This document shows, piece by piece, positions 55,118 to 63,924 of a DNA stretch of 64,000 bases (positions within the stretch are counted from its first letter, which is position 1; the number at the start of each line of letters is the position of its first letter). The stretch comes from Pseudomonas graminis (GTDB lineage Bacteria; Pseudomonadota; Gammaproteobacteria; Pseudomonadales; Pseudomonadaceae). The translations under genes were made by a program, and so were the position numbers. The notes under the pieces were generated by a model that did not search any database, had not been told where the DNA came from, and was given only the letters and a program-made list of their open reading frames with translations. The stretch lies in contig NZ_MTSB01000014.1 in assembly GCF_002093745.1 (NCBI RefSeq), forward strand, positions 62,001 through 126,000. Reading direction: 5' to 3'.

Positions 55118-56383
55118 ATGCCCAGCACCTGCCCACCACTGCCTGACCTCCAGACGCTGCAAGAAAAACACACGCGTTTCTGCGAGCGCCTCGACCCCAT
55201 CAACATGACCCGAGGGCTGCCCTCGCCAGAGCAGATATCCCTGTCGCGAGACTTTCTCAGCCTTCCGGGAACGCATCAGTTTGCATCTGCTGATGGCCAG
55301 GACTGGCTTAACTACGGCGGGCTTCAGGGCGTCAAGGAAGTGCGTGACCTCTTCGGCCCCGTCATGCTGAACCTCCCGGGTGATCAGATTGCTATCGGCG
55401 AGAATTCCAGCCTGTCATTGATGCACGAAGCCATTGCACATGCATGGATCAAAGGCTTTCCCGGCACATCGCCTTGGGGCAAAGCCGATAAGGTCCGTTT
55501 TATCTGCCCGGAGCCTGGCTACGATCGCCACTTTTCAATCTGTGAGTATTACGGGATAGAGATGATCCCCGTCGCCATGAATGAACATGGCCCGGACATG
55601 GATGAAGTCGAGCGGATTGTCGCGTCCGACCCCAACGTGCGAGGCATGTGGTGTGTGCCCAGGCATGCCAATCCCAATGGGGCGACCTTCAGCGAGGCGG
55701 TGGTCAGCCGACTCGCACGCATGACAACGGCGGCTCGGGACTTCAAGTTATTCTGGGACAACGCCTACGCGGTCCACGATTTTGACATGCCGGGTCCGCA
55801 AATAAGCAATATCTACGAAACATGTGTCAGCAATGGCAACCCTGACCGTCCGATCATGTTCTCATCGACGTCGAAAATGGTCGTTCCGAGCGCCGGTATC
55901 GCCATGATTGGAGGCAGCCCTGAGACCGTTCGCTGGTGGCTGGCATGCCGTCAACATAAAACCATTGGCCCAGACAAGGTCAATCAGGTCAGGCACCTGA
56001 TGTTTTTTCAGACGCCAGAAAACCTCATCGCACACATGCAGCGCCATGGCCAGTCTCTCGGCTCAAAGTTTGATCGAGTCTTGCGCACCTTCAGTCGAGA
56101 ACTTGGGGGTATTTCGGGCGTCAGTTGGTCAACACCGCTTGGCGGCTACTTCATCTCGCTTCTGGTGCCCGAAGGGCTGGCCGGACGCGTGGTTGCGATT
56201 GCTGCGCAGGCAGGGGTGAAAATGACCCCGGCGGGAGCGACCCATTGTCACGGCCTGGATACCACAGGACGCCATCTGCGAATCGCGCCCTCCTACCTCA
56301 ACCTTGCACAGATCGACCAGGCGGCCGAAGTCATCGCCAACTCGGTACTGCTTGCCTGCGCCGAACAGAAGGCTAAAGGCTAG
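55118..56383 (+). CDS. Aspartate aminotransferase type Ic-like PLP enzyme
   Basis: A 421-residue fold-type I PLP enzyme of the type Ic aspartate aminotransferase group (PF12897 type), marked by NMTRGLPSPEQISLSRDFL near the N-terminus (29-47). The PLP lysine is Lys253 (FSSTSKMVVPSAGIAM), the PLP-binding Asp214 and Tyr217 are in LFWDNAYAVHD, and Asn185 is in RHANPNG. It should transfer an amino group between an amino acid and a 2-oxo acid. AGGAG precedes the ATG, four bases after azlD. Being in one operon with an exporter suggests the amino acid made is exported. Confidence 0.88.
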   Translation: MPSTCPPLPDLQTLQEKHTRFCERLDPINMTRGLPSPEQISLSRDFLSLPGTHQFASADGQDWLNYGGLQGVKEVRDLFGPVMLNLPGDQIAIGENSSLSLMHEAIAHAWIKGFPGTSPWGKADKVRFICPEPGYDRHFSICEYYGIEMIPVAMNEHGPDMDEVERIVASDPNVRGMWCVPRHANPNGATFSEAVVSRLARMTTAARDFKLFWDNAYAVHDFDMPGPQISNIYETCVSNGNPDRPIMFSSTSKMVVPSAGIAMIGGSPETVRWWLACRQHKTIGPDKVNQVRHLMFFQTPENLIAHMQRHGQSLGSKFDRVLRTFSRELGGISGVSWSTPLGGYFISLLVPEGLAGRVVAIAAQAGVKMTPAGATHCHGLDTTGRHLRIAPSYLNLAQIDQAAEVIANSVLLACAEQKAKG

Positions 56384-56537
56384 CGCTGCGGCAGGTGTTG
56401 CATTTGAAAAGGGCTATCGAGTGCCATTGGTGCAACAGCGGGCCAGAAAACCGGTAGAAGATTGTCGAGCAACGACGGCGACCTGGAGTACCATGCGAGC
56501 CTGCTCCCAGCAGGCTTTCCACCAGGAGATACTCGAA

Positions 56538-56954
56538 ATGGACTCATTCATGGACGCTCAGGCCTTACTCGCGCTGACCACACCGTCATCGGCTGCACCC
56601 ACTGACTGTAGCTGCCTTCAGCGGGATCTCGCGGGCTGGAGCAGTTGGCCAGTGGGCTATCATGAAGAGGCGTTCAAAAAATTGGGAACGCTGGCGCAGT
56701 ACTCACCTGAAGAAGCGACCATCGATGAATATCACCCCGAGGGCACGCTTTATTGGTCGCCTGACGCTCCGATAGCTCCTCGCTATTACCCTTACAACCA
56801 ATCCACCGTCTGGCAGTGCGACCAGTGCCGGCGCATCTACCTGCGCCACAACGATGACGGCGCTTATCATGTCGAGCGGCGTATTCGTCTGGTTCAACCG
56901 CACCTGATAACAGACGCGCAACATGCCAATGAAGGGCGCGACGCTGGTTGCTGA
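56538..56954 (+). CDS. Hypothetical protein with a CxxC motif
   Basis: A 138-residue soluble protein. The C-terminal half has YHPEGTLYWSPDAPIAPRYYP, then a zinc-ribbon-like knuckle WQCDQCRRIYLR followed by HVERRIRLV. A DCSCLQRDL segment near residue 25 adds two cysteines. No signal peptide is present. I do not recognise the family by name. CAGGAG sits nine bases before ATG 56538. It follows the aminotransferase by 154 bases and may or may not be in that operon. Confidence 0.7.
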   Translation: MDSFMDAQALLALTTPSSAAPTDCSCLQRDLAGWSSWPVGYHEEAFKKLGTLAQYSPEEATIDEYHPEGTLYWSPDAPIAPRYYPYNQSTVWQCDQCRRIYLRHNDDGAYHVERRIRLVQPHLITDAQHANEGRDAGC

Positions 56955-57040
56955 TTGACGCGTTGCGGGGCGTGGCAAACCGGTGGACCGGGCACGTGCC
57001 GGGCAAATCTCATCGAGGCCAGACCGGCTCGCTCTGATAT

Positions 57041-57051
57041 ATTGATGTTCA
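57041..57051. promoter_or_regulatory. Candidate operator, copy 1 (ATTGATGTTCA)
   Basis: An 11-base motif 27 bases before the LysR gene. The identical 11 bases occur at 60167-60177, in front of the MFS transporter gene that ends this cluster. Such sharing fits a LysR binding site used for autoregulation and target control. Confidence 0.4.
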
Positions 57052-57077
57052 TCACGTATTAATCATCCGGTCTCGCA

Positions 57078-57986
57078 ATGCCCATCAATTTTGATCTCAA
57101 CGACCTCCAGGCATTCCGCGCCGTGGTCGAGAATGGCAGCTTCCGCAAGGCAGCGGACACTGTGCAGATCACCCAGCCGGCCCTCAGTCGTCGCATAGAA
57201 AAGCTCGAATCCGCACTGAATGTGAAGCTGTTCGAACGCACCACGCGCAAGGTCAGCCTGACCACTGTCGGCCGCGCCTTTCTGCCTCAGGTCGAGCGAA
57301 TTCTGGACGACCTGGACATCGCCTTGATGACCATCGGCGAGGTCGGCTCCACCCGGATGGGCAATGTCACCATCGCATGCGTGCCGTCAGCGGCTTACTA
57401 CTTCCTGCCGCAGGTCATCAGCGCGTTCCACGAGCTGTTTCCAAAAATCAGAATCAAGGTCATGGACGCCAGCGCCAACGAGGTCAATAGCGCGGTTGCC
57501 TTGGGCGAGGCAGATTTCGGGGTGAGTTTCAGCGGCAACCTGGCGCCGGAGGTCGACTTCGAACTGCTTTTGCAGGAGCACTACGTGATGGCGTGCCGTC
57601 GCGATCATCCGCTTGCGACACGGCAAAGTGTCAGTTGGGACGAGATGTACCGCTTCGACTATATAGCCCTGGACATTACTTCAGGTAACCGGCTGGTGCT
57701 GGATCAGGCACTGATGTCCTCACGCCCGCAACGGGAAAGCATCTGCGAAACGCGGCATGTCACGACCATGATCGGTCTTGTGGAGGCCGGGCTGGGCGTG
57801 GCAGCGGTGCCTTCGATTGCCATGCCGATGACCGCTCACCCGTTTCTGGTGAGCGTGCCATTGGTTGAGCCTGAAGTGGTCCGTAACGTAGGGCTGATCA
57901 AACGTCGGGGCCGAACGCTGACACCTGCCGCCCTGGAACTGGAACGGCTGGTCAGAAGAATGCCGTCTCGATCAGTCGGGAACTGA
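57078..57986 (+). CDS. LysR-family transcriptional regulator
   Basis: A 302-residue LTTR. The helix-turn-helix is in residues 1-62 (LQAFRAVVENGSFRKAADTV, ITQPALSRRIEKLE), and the effector-binding domain follows with IACVPSAAYYFLPQVI. The last 15 bases overlap the end of the convergent binding-protein gene. It probably controls that gene and the MFS transporter behind it; a shared upstream motif supports this. Confidence 0.88.
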   Translation: MPINFDLNDLQAFRAVVENGSFRKAADTVQITQPALSRRIEKLESALNVKLFERTTRKVSLTTVGRAFLPQVERILDDLDIALMTIGEVGSTRMGNVTIACVPSAAYYFLPQVISAFHELFPKIRIKVMDASANEVNSAVALGEADFGVSFSGNLAPEVDFELLLQEHYVMACRRDHPLATRQSVSWDEMYRFDYIALDITSGNRLVLDQALMSSRPQRESICETRHVTTMIGLVEAGLGVAAVPSIAMPMTAHPFLVSVPLVEPEVVRNVGLIKRRGRTLTPAALELERLVRRMPSRSVGN

Positions 57987-58751
57987 ATCCAGACCCGTCG
58001 ACTGCACGGCGGCCTGCGCTTTGGGCGATGCGAGGTACTCCAGCAAGGCTTTGGCCTGCTTCGGATGCTCCGCATTGACCGGAATGCCTGCCGCGTAACG
58101 TGTGATCGACTGGACGTCTTCCGGAATCTTCGCCACGAATGTCACGCCGGGGATCGGCAACAACTCGGCAACCTGCTGAAAGCCCAGTTCGTAGTCCCCT
58201 TTGGCAACCACCGAGGCGACCGGAATGCGCTCGATCATTTTGCTTTTCGGCGCAAGCTGTTGCTGAATGCCCAGTTTCTTGAACAGCTCTTTTTCGATGT
58301 ACATGCCACTGGCGCTGTCCGAGTACGCGACCGACCGGGCCTTGAGCAGCGTGTCTTTCAGCTCGCTGTCGGTTGCGATCGAGGGCTTGGCTGCGCCCTG
58401 CTTCACGACCATGCCGATGCGCGAATCAGCCAGTTCGACGCGCGATGCCGGATCCACCTTGCCCTGCTTGATCAGGTCGTCGAGCGCATAACCCACCATG
58501 ATCACCACATCGGCGTGCTCGCCCCGGGCCAGGCGATTGGGAATAGCCTCGGGTGCCTTGCCCATCGAAGGGCCGAGAATGGTCTCCAGCGTGTCACCGG
58601 AAGACGCTGCGTATTGAGGACCGAGCAGCGAATAGGCGGCAGTAAAACCACCGGAGGTCATGACCTTGAGCTCTTCGGCCTGAGCCGCGGCGCTGACTGC
58701 AACACAGCCCAGAAACAGCAGTGCCAGTTGATGTTTATGCAATGATTTCAT
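57972..58751 (-). CDS. ModA-like periplasmic substrate-binding protein
   Basis: A 259-residue secreted binding protein with a signal peptide ending AVSAAAQA. It has the molybdate-binding fold pattern (ELKVMTSGGFTAAYSLLGP, ANRLARGEHADVVIMVGYAL-like segment, SDSASGMYIEKELFKKLGI). No ABC permease or ATPase is adjacent; its neighbour is an MFS transporter instead. It may act as a periplasmic ligand sensor or scavenger, and an organic acid is as likely a ligand as molybdate. The ATG at 58751 is better spaced from AGGA than the one at 58757. Confidence 0.78.
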   Translation of the reverse strand: MKSLHKHQLALLFLGCVAVSAAAQAEELKVMTSGGFTAAYSLLGPQYAASSGDTLETILGPSMGKAPEAIPNRLARGEHADVVIMVGYALDDLIKQGKVDPASRVELADSRIGMVVKQGAAKPSIATDSELKDTLLKARSVAYSDSASGMYIEKELFKKLGIQQQLAPKSKMIERIPVASVVAKGDYELGFQQVAELLPIPGVTFVAKIPEDVQSITRYAAGIPVNAEHPKQAKALLEYLASPKAQAAVQSTGLDSVPD

Positions 58752-58766
58752 CTTCATTTTCCTTGA

Positions 58767-60068
58767 TTACACAGCCAATTGCGGGCGGGCTGAAATGTGT
58801 CGGTACAGCACCAGTGTCGCGCCCAGCGCGCACGCTGCAGCGAACGTCATCCAGTAAGCAGGCGCGGCCTTGTCGCCGGTCAGGTGGATGAGCCAGGTCG
58901 ATATGGCCGGGGTAAAACCACCAAAAACCGCCGTCGCCAGGCTGTAGGCCAGAGAGAATCCGGCAACACGAACTTCTACCGGCATGATTTCAGCCAGCGC
59001 GGGGATCATTGCGCCGTTGTACAAGCCGTAGAGGCACGAGAACCACAGCAATACTTCCAGCATGTGACCGAAGCTGGGCGCCTGAGCGAGGAAGGACAGT
59101 GCGGGGTAAGCACTGACGATGGTCAGCAGCGTCATTGCCACCAGCAGTGGCTTGCGCCCGAAACGGTCACTCAGCATGCCGCCGATGGGCAACCAGACAA
59201 AATTGGACACACCGACCAGCAAGGTCACCAGCAGCGCATCACCAGTACTCAGGTTCAACACGGTTTTGCCAAACGTGGGTGCGTAGATGGTGATCAGATA
59301 GAACGTCGTTGTCGTCATCGCAACCATCAGCATGCCTGCAACCACTACGCGCCAGTTCTGCAAGAGGGTCGCAAACACCTGGCGCATGCTTGGCCGGTGC
59401 GTGCGGGTGGCGAACTCTTCGGTTTCCTGAAGGCTGCGACGCAGCAGGAAAATGAACGGAATGATCAGGCAGCCGATGGCGAACGGAATCCTCCAGCCCC
59501 AATCGGCCACTGCCGCGGGGGCCATCCACTGATTAAGGGCATACCCCAAGGCAGCAGCAACGACGATAGCCACCTGCTGACTGCCGGATTGCCAGCTGGT
59601 GTAGAAGCCTTTGCGACCCGGCGTGGCCATCTCGGCCAGATAAACCGACACCCCACCCAGCTCGGCTCCGGCCGAGAACCCTTGTAGCAAACGCCCTATC
59701 AACACCAGCGCCGGTGCCCAGAGCCCGATGCTCGCGTAGCCGGGCACCAACACAATGAGCAGCGTGCCGCTGGCCATGATCGACAGGGTCACGATCAAAC
59801 CTTTGCGGCGCCCCACGTCATCGATGTAGGCACCGAGAATCAAAGCACCCAGTGGACGCATAAGGAAGCCCGCACCGAAGACTGCAAACGTCATCATCAG
59901 CGAGGCGAACTCGCTGGTCGCGGGGAAGAAGACAGCGGCGATTTGAGTGGCGTAAAAGCCAAACAGGAAAAAATCGAACTGCTCGAGGAAGTTGCCTGAG
60001 GTGACGCGAAATACCGCGCCGGCCCGGGACCGGGCGGACGCAGTTTTATGAAGGGATGAGCCGTTCAT
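58767..60068 (-). CDS. MFS transporter, citrate/tricarballylate-proton symporter type
   Basis: A 433-residue metabolite:H+ symporter with twelve membrane segments. The signatures [41 protein letters not shown] and [20 protein letters not shown] are typical of the citrate/TcuC group. It is 15 bases before the binding-protein gene on the same strand. GGAG precedes the ATG. Likely substrate: a di- or tricarboxylate. Confidence 0.87.
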   Translation of the reverse strand: MNGSSLHKTASARSRAGAVFRVTSGNFLEQFDFFLFGFYATQIAAVFFPATSEFASLMMTFAVFGAGFLMRPLGALILGAYIDDVGRRKGLIVTLSIMASGTLLIVLVPGYASIGLWAPALVLIGRLLQGFSAGAELGGVSVYLAEMATPGRKGFYTSWQSGSQQVAIVVAAALGYALNQWMAPAAVADWGWRIPFAIGCLIIPFIFLLRRSLQETEEFATRTHRPSMRQVFATLLQNWRVVVAGMLMVAMTTTTFYLITIYAPTFGKTVLNLSTGDALLVTLLVGVSNFVWLPIGGMLSDRFGRKPLLVAMTLLTIVSAYPALSFLAQAPSFGHMLEVLLWFSCLYGLYNGAMIPALAEIMPVEVRVAGFSLAYSLATAVFGGFTPAISTWLIHLTGDKAAPAYWMTFAAACALGATLVLYRHISARPQLAV

Positions 60069-60362
60069 GTTTATTCTCCAGCGATCTTATTAGAGTGCTT
60101 GTCAGCGCTTGTGATCGAGGAGTCTGCCGGACACACTTTGAAACGATAAGTGCTATATTTTCATGGATTGATGTTCAACCGTTATATATCAGCCGAACGC
60201 TGATCCGCACAGGCTGCTCGCCTCTGCATCTGACCTTGAGCGTGCCGTGCGGCGCATCGGCGCGGGCGCCAGCCAGGCAAACGTCATGCACTTTCGCGGC
60301 AAAGCCACACGCACGCTCATGAATTCTTTATCATTGCTCATGTTTTGTTGGCAGAGTCGATC
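60069..60362. promoter_or_regulatory. 294-bp divergent region between the MFS and tus genes
   Basis: No ORF. The left half, AT-rich at 60150-60190, should contain the MFS promoter and carries the ATTGATGTTCA motif at 60167-60177. The right half should hold the tusDCBE promoter. No hairpin of note. Confidence 0.4.
60167..60177. promoter_or_regulatory. Candidate operator, copy 2 (ATTGATGTTCA)
   Basis: Identical to the 11 bases at 57041-57051. It lies 99 bases upstream of the MFS transporter start, read from the minus strand. See copy 1. Confidence 0.4.
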
Positions 60363-60755
60363 ATGAAATTCGCCATTTCGCTTTTTTCCGCCGCGCATGC
60401 GCCCTCCTCTCGGCGTGCTCTGCTGTTCGCAAGAGCTGCGCTCGCCGGCGGCCATGAGATTGTCCGGCTGTTTTTTTATCAGGACGGCGTTCACAGCGCT
60501 TCGGCCAATGTCGTGACACCACAGGATGAACAGGATATAGCGCTGCAATGGCGTGATTTCATCGCCGAGCACAGCCTGGACGGTGTGGTGTGCATTGCTG
60601 CCGCACTGCGTCGTGGCGTGCTCGATAGCCAGGAAACCGAACGTTACCAACGGCCAGCGGCGAATCTGCATGAGCCGTGGGAATTGTCTGGGCTGGGCCA
60701 GTTGCACGATGCGGTGCAATCGGCTGATCGCCTTATCTGCTTCGGAGGACCGTGA
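60363..60755 (+). CDS. tusD: Sulfur relay protein TusD (DsrE family)
   Basis: A 130-residue DsrE-fold protein of the TusBCD complex, which carries persulfide sulfur from TusA to TusE for 2-thiouridine in tRNA. The acceptor Cys77 is in GVVCIAAALRRGV. The TusD opening MKFAISLFSA is clear; the ATG at 60363 is chosen over one 18 bases upstream on this basis. First gene of tusDCBE. Confidence 0.93.
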   Translation: MKFAISLFSAAHAPSSRRALLFARAALAGGHEIVRLFFYQDGVHSASANVVTPQDEQDIALQWRDFIAEHSLDGVVCIAAALRRGVLDSQETERYQRPAANLHEPWELSGLGQLHDAVQSADRLICFGGP

Positions 60756-60756
60756 A

Positions 60757-61119
60757 ATGCCCCGATCATTATTGATTGTCAGCCGGCAGTCGCCGTGGTC
60801 CGGTCCCGGCGCCCGTGAAGCGCTGGACATCGTGCTGGCGGGCGGTGCATTCGATCTGCCGGTCGGCCTGCTGTTCATGGATGACGGCGTTTTTCAATTG
60901 TTGCCACAACAAGCACCGACAGCCTTGCAGCAGAAGGACCTGACCGCAAACCTGAAGGCCCTGTCGATGTTTGGCGTCGAAGACTTGTATGCCTGCGGGC
61001 AAAGCCTTGCAGAGCGCGGTATTGCCACCAGCACCCTGAGTGAGGAGATCAATCAGTTGCCAGCCCGGTCCGGGTTGTCGGCACTTTTTGACCGCTATGA
61101 CGAGGTGATTACGATCTGA
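60757..61119 (+). CDS. tusC: Sulfur relay protein TusC (DsrF family)
   Basis: A 120-residue DsrE-superfamily protein: SLLIVSRQSPWSGPGAREALD, then LLFMDDGVFQL and VEDLYACGQSLAERG. It starts one base after tusD with GAGGA upstream, and its last base is shared with the tusB ATG. It is a structural part of the TusBCD hexamer. Confidence 0.92.
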   Translation: MPRSLLIVSRQSPWSGPGAREALDIVLAGGAFDLPVGLLFMDDGVFQLLPQQAPTALQQKDLTANLKALSMFGVEDLYACGQSLAERGIATSTLSEEINQLPARSGLSALFDRYDEVITI

Positions 61120-61418
61120 TGGCTACCTTGCACGTTCTTTCCCACTCCCCCTTTGACGACAATCGCCTGGACAGCTGCATGAGCCTGCTGGGCGATGAGG
61201 ACGGTTTGTTGCTGTGTGGCGACGCCACTTATGCACTGCTGTTCTCCGGCGCTCGCTTGCAGACCCTGCAAACGCTGATCGGCTCCGCCAGGTTGTTTGC
61301 GCTCGATGAAGACATCAAGGCGCGCAACCTGACGCTTCTGCCTGGCATAGACAGCATCGACTACCCGACTTTCGTGGAACTGTCGCTGCGCTTCGACAAG
61401 GTCAATACCTGGTTATGA
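61119..61418 (+). CDS. tusB: Sulfur relay protein TusB (DsrH family)
   Basis: A 99-residue protein with the DsrH opening ATLHVLSHSPF, then GLLLCGDATYALL and the end VELSLRFDKVNTWL. It completes the TusBCD complex. Starts as TGATG with tusC; the stop overlaps tusE as ATGA. Confidence 0.92.
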   Translation: MATLHVLSHSPFDDNRLDSCMSLLGDEDGLLLCGDATYALLFSGARLQTLQTLIGSARLFALDEDIKARNLTLLPGIDSIDYPTFVELSLRFDKVNTWL

Positions 61419-61750
61419 AACAGTTGATCATTGGAGGACGCAGCATCGAGCTGGACAAGGACGGGTTTCTCAAGGACCTCAACGACTGGTCAATGGACGT
61501 TGCTCATGCACTGGCTGCCGAGGAAGGCATTGTCGTGAGCGCCGAACACAGCGAGATTCTGCAGTTGCTGCGGGATTTCTACGACGAGTTTCAGCTTTCG
61601 CCCGCCACCCGGCCGCTGATCAAATACACCGCGCTCAAGCTGGGCGTGGAAAAAGGCAACAGCCTGCACCTCAATCGCCTGTTCAATGGCACCCCCGCCA
61701 AACTTGCCGCCAAGCTGGCGGGCCTGCCAAAGCCGACCAATTGCATATGA
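61415..61750 (+). CDS. tusE: Sulfur relay protein TusE (DsrC family)
   Basis: A 111-residue DsrC-fold protein. The penultimate Cys (KPTNCI at the C-terminus) accepts the persulfide and passes it to MnmA. Motifs ELDKDGFLKDLNDWS and LRDFYDEFQLSPATRPLIKY are standard. Overlaps tusB and the next gene by 4 bases each. Confidence 0.95.
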   Translation: MKQLIIGGRSIELDKDGFLKDLNDWSMDVAHALAAEEGIVVSAEHSEILQLLRDFYDEFQLSPATRPLIKYTALKLGVEKGNSLHLNRLFNGTPAKLAAKLAGLPKPTNCI

Positions 61751-62748
61751 CCGATTACGCCCCACTGGTGACCGAAACGCCAGAAGAACATCCCTTTGCC
61801 CCTTTCGTCCGCATTCTGGGCAAAGGAAAGCGCGGCGCGCGCAACCTGACCCGCGAAGAAGCACGCGAGGCGATGGGCATGCTGCTTGATGAAAAGGTCG
61901 AGGACACGCAGCTCGGCGCATTCCTGATGCTGCTGCGGCACAAGGAAGAAAGCCCCGAGGAACTGGCAGGTTTTACCGAAGCGCTGCGTGAGCGTCTGAA
62001 TGCCCCGCCCATACCGGTCGACATCGACTGGCCGACCTATGCCGGCAAAAAGCGTCATCTGCCGTGGTACTTGCTGGCCGCAAAATGCCTGGCGCAGAAC
62101 GGCGTGAAGATCCTCCTGCATGGCGGTGGCGCACACACGGCGGGCCGCCTGTACACCGAGCAGTTGCTGGGTCTGTTGAACATCCCGCTGTGCCGCAACT
62201 GGGCATCGGTAGGCACCTCGCTCGAGCAAGGCAACCTGGCGTTCATACCGCTCGCGGACTGGGCACCGCAGTTACAACGCATGATCGACCTGCGCAACAC
62301 GCTGGGCCTGCGCTCGCCGATCCACTCACTGGCGCGCATTCTCAACCCGTTGCAGGCCCGTTGTGGCCTGCAAAGCATCTTTCATCCGGGCTATCAAAGC
62401 GTGCATCGCGATGCCAGCAGTCTGCTGGGCGACAACGCCATCGTGGTCAAGGGTGACGGCGGCGAAATCGAGATCAACCCCGACACCATCAGCCATCTGT
62501 ACGGCACCACCGGCGGTCAGCCGTGGGACGAGGAGTGGCCAGCGCTCTCCCCGCGTCGCCATGTCAAACCGGCAACGCTGGATCCGCAACAACTGCTAGC
62601 ATTGTGGCGCGGTGAAACAGAGGACAGCTACCCGCAACTGGCCTTGATCTCGACCATGGCACTTGCCCTGCGCGGTCTGGGCGTCGTCCGTGAGGAGGCG
62701 TTTCGGCAGGCGCACGTGTTCTGGGATCGCCGCGACAAAACCCTCTGA
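61747..62748 (+). CDS. ybiB: YbiB-like TrpD2-fold protein
   Basis: A 333-residue protein with the anthranilate phosphoribosyltransferase fold (RNLTREEAREAMGMLLDEKV, LLHGGGAHTAGR, HPGYQSVHRD). In the YbiB/TrpD2 family this fold binds nucleic acid and lacks tryptophan-pathway activity. It starts inside tusE by ATGA overlap, a linkage common in pseudomonads. A role in tRNA metabolism would fit the operon but is inferred. Confidence 0.87.
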   Translation: MTDYAPLVTETPEEHPFAPFVRILGKGKRGARNLTREEAREAMGMLLDEKVEDTQLGAFLMLLRHKEESPEELAGFTEALRERLNAPPIPVDIDWPTYAGKKRHLPWYLLAAKCLAQNGVKILLHGGGAHTAGRLYTEQLLGLLNIPLCRNWASVGTSLEQGNLAFIPLADWAPQLQRMIDLRNTLGLRSPIHSLARILNPLQARCGLQSIFHPGYQSVHRDASSLLGDNAIVVKGDGGEIEINPDTISHLYGTTGGQPWDEEWPALSPRRHVKPATLDPQQLLALWRGETEDSYPQLALISTMALALRGLGVVREEAFRQAHVFWDRRDKTL

Positions 62749-62856
62749 CTTATCGGCTGCGGCGATGACCAAGGTCCATAATCCTGCGCTTTTCAGATCG
62801 AACTGATGCGCCTGAGCTGACCTCCAAGTTTCATCACTCAGCAACGGGAGTCAGAC

Positions 62857-63855
62857 ATGGGCCTTCTGGTCGAAGGACGCTGGCAAGACCAGTGGTATGA
62901 AAGCAGCAAAGACGGCGCTTTCCAGCGCGAAAATGCTCAGCGCCGCAGTTGGGTGACCGTGGACGGGCAGCCGGGGCCTTCCGGTGAAGGTGGCTTTGCT
63001 GCCGAAGCAGGTCGCTACCACCTTTACGTGTCACTGGCGTGCCCTTGGGCCCACCGCACGCTGATTCTGCGCAAGCTGAAAGGCCTGGAAAATCTGATAG
63101 ATGTTTCAGTTGTCAGTTGGCTGATGCTGGAAAACGGCTGGACCTTCGATCAGCAGAAAGGCTCCAGCGGCGATGCACTGGATGATTTTCAGTTCTTTCA
63201 CCAGCGCTACACGGCCGATGACCCTCGATACACGGGCCGGGTCACGGTTCCGGTGTTGTGGGACAAACAGCAGCAACGCATCGTCAGCAACGAATCGGCG
63301 GAAATCATCCGCATGTTCAATTCCGCGTTCGACGAACTGACCGGCAATACGCTGGATTTCTACCCCCCGGCGTTACAGCCGACCATTGACGAACTCAACG
63401 AGCAGATTTACCCGAACGTCAACAACGGCGTGTATCGGGCAGGTTTTGCGACGTCGCAAGGCGCTTATGAAGACGCCTTTGACGATGTATTCGCCGAACT
63501 CGATGCGCTGGAAAAGCGCTTGGGTGAGAAGCGTTATCTGGCCGGCGAGCACTTGACCGAGGCCGACATCCGCCTGTTCACCAGCGTGGTTCGCTTTGAT
63601 GCGGTGTATTACAGCCACTTCAAATGCAACCTGCGGCGCATTGCGGACTATCCAAACCTGAGCAACTGGCTGCGCGAGCTTTACCAATGGCCGGGCATCG
63701 CCGAGACGGTGGACTTTGAGCACATCAAAGGCCACTACTACGGCAGCCACCGCACCATCAACCCGACCGGCATCATTCCAAAGGGGCCTGCACTTGACCT
63801 GCAAGCCGCTCATGATCGTGAGCGGCTGTCCGGAAAGGGTGTCTGGAGCCAATAG
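62857..63855 (+). CDS. Glutathionyl-hydroquinone reductase (GST Xi class)
   Basis: A 332-residue glutathione transferase-like enzyme. The catalytic Cys62 is in LACPWAHRTLIL, the glutathione-binding NESAEIIRMFN follows, and the C-terminal helical domain has YPNVNNGVYRAGFA and FKCNLRRIADYPNL. It reduces glutathionyl-hydroquinones to hydroquinones using a second glutathione. CGGGAG lies upstream of the ATG. Single gene. Confidence 0.93.
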   Translation: MGLLVEGRWQDQWYESSKDGAFQRENAQRRSWVTVDGQPGPSGEGGFAAEAGRYHLYVSLACPWAHRTLILRKLKGLENLIDVSVVSWLMLENGWTFDQQKGSSGDALDDFQFFHQRYTADDPRYTGRVTVPVLWDKQQQRIVSNESAEIIRMFNSAFDELTGNTLDFYPPALQPTIDELNEQIYPNVNNGVYRAGFATSQGAYEDAFDDVFAELDALEKRLGEKRYLAGEHLTEADIRLFTSVVRFDAVYYSHFKCNLRRIADYPNLSNWLRELYQWPGIAETVDFEHIKGHYYGSHRTINPTGIIPKGPALDLQAAHDRERLSGKGVWSQ

Positions 63856-63889
63856 GCGCCTGCCCGCGAAGGCTAATAGCTGGAAAGCC

Positions 63890-63914
63890 GGATAGCCCTG
63901 AACGGGGGCTATCC
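63890..63914. terminator. Possible bidirectional terminator hairpin
   Basis: A 9-bp perfect stem (GGATAGCCC at 63890-63898 with GGGCTATCC at 63906-63914) lies between two convergent genes. There is no clear T-run on either side, so it may act weakly or mainly protect the mRNA ends. Confidence 0.45.
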
Positions 63915-63924
63915 CCTTCAGGCA

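Noticed and set aside
50011..57000. Integrative element with att repeats at tRNA-Ser
   Set aside because: I found no second copy of the tRNA 3' end and no integrase in the window.
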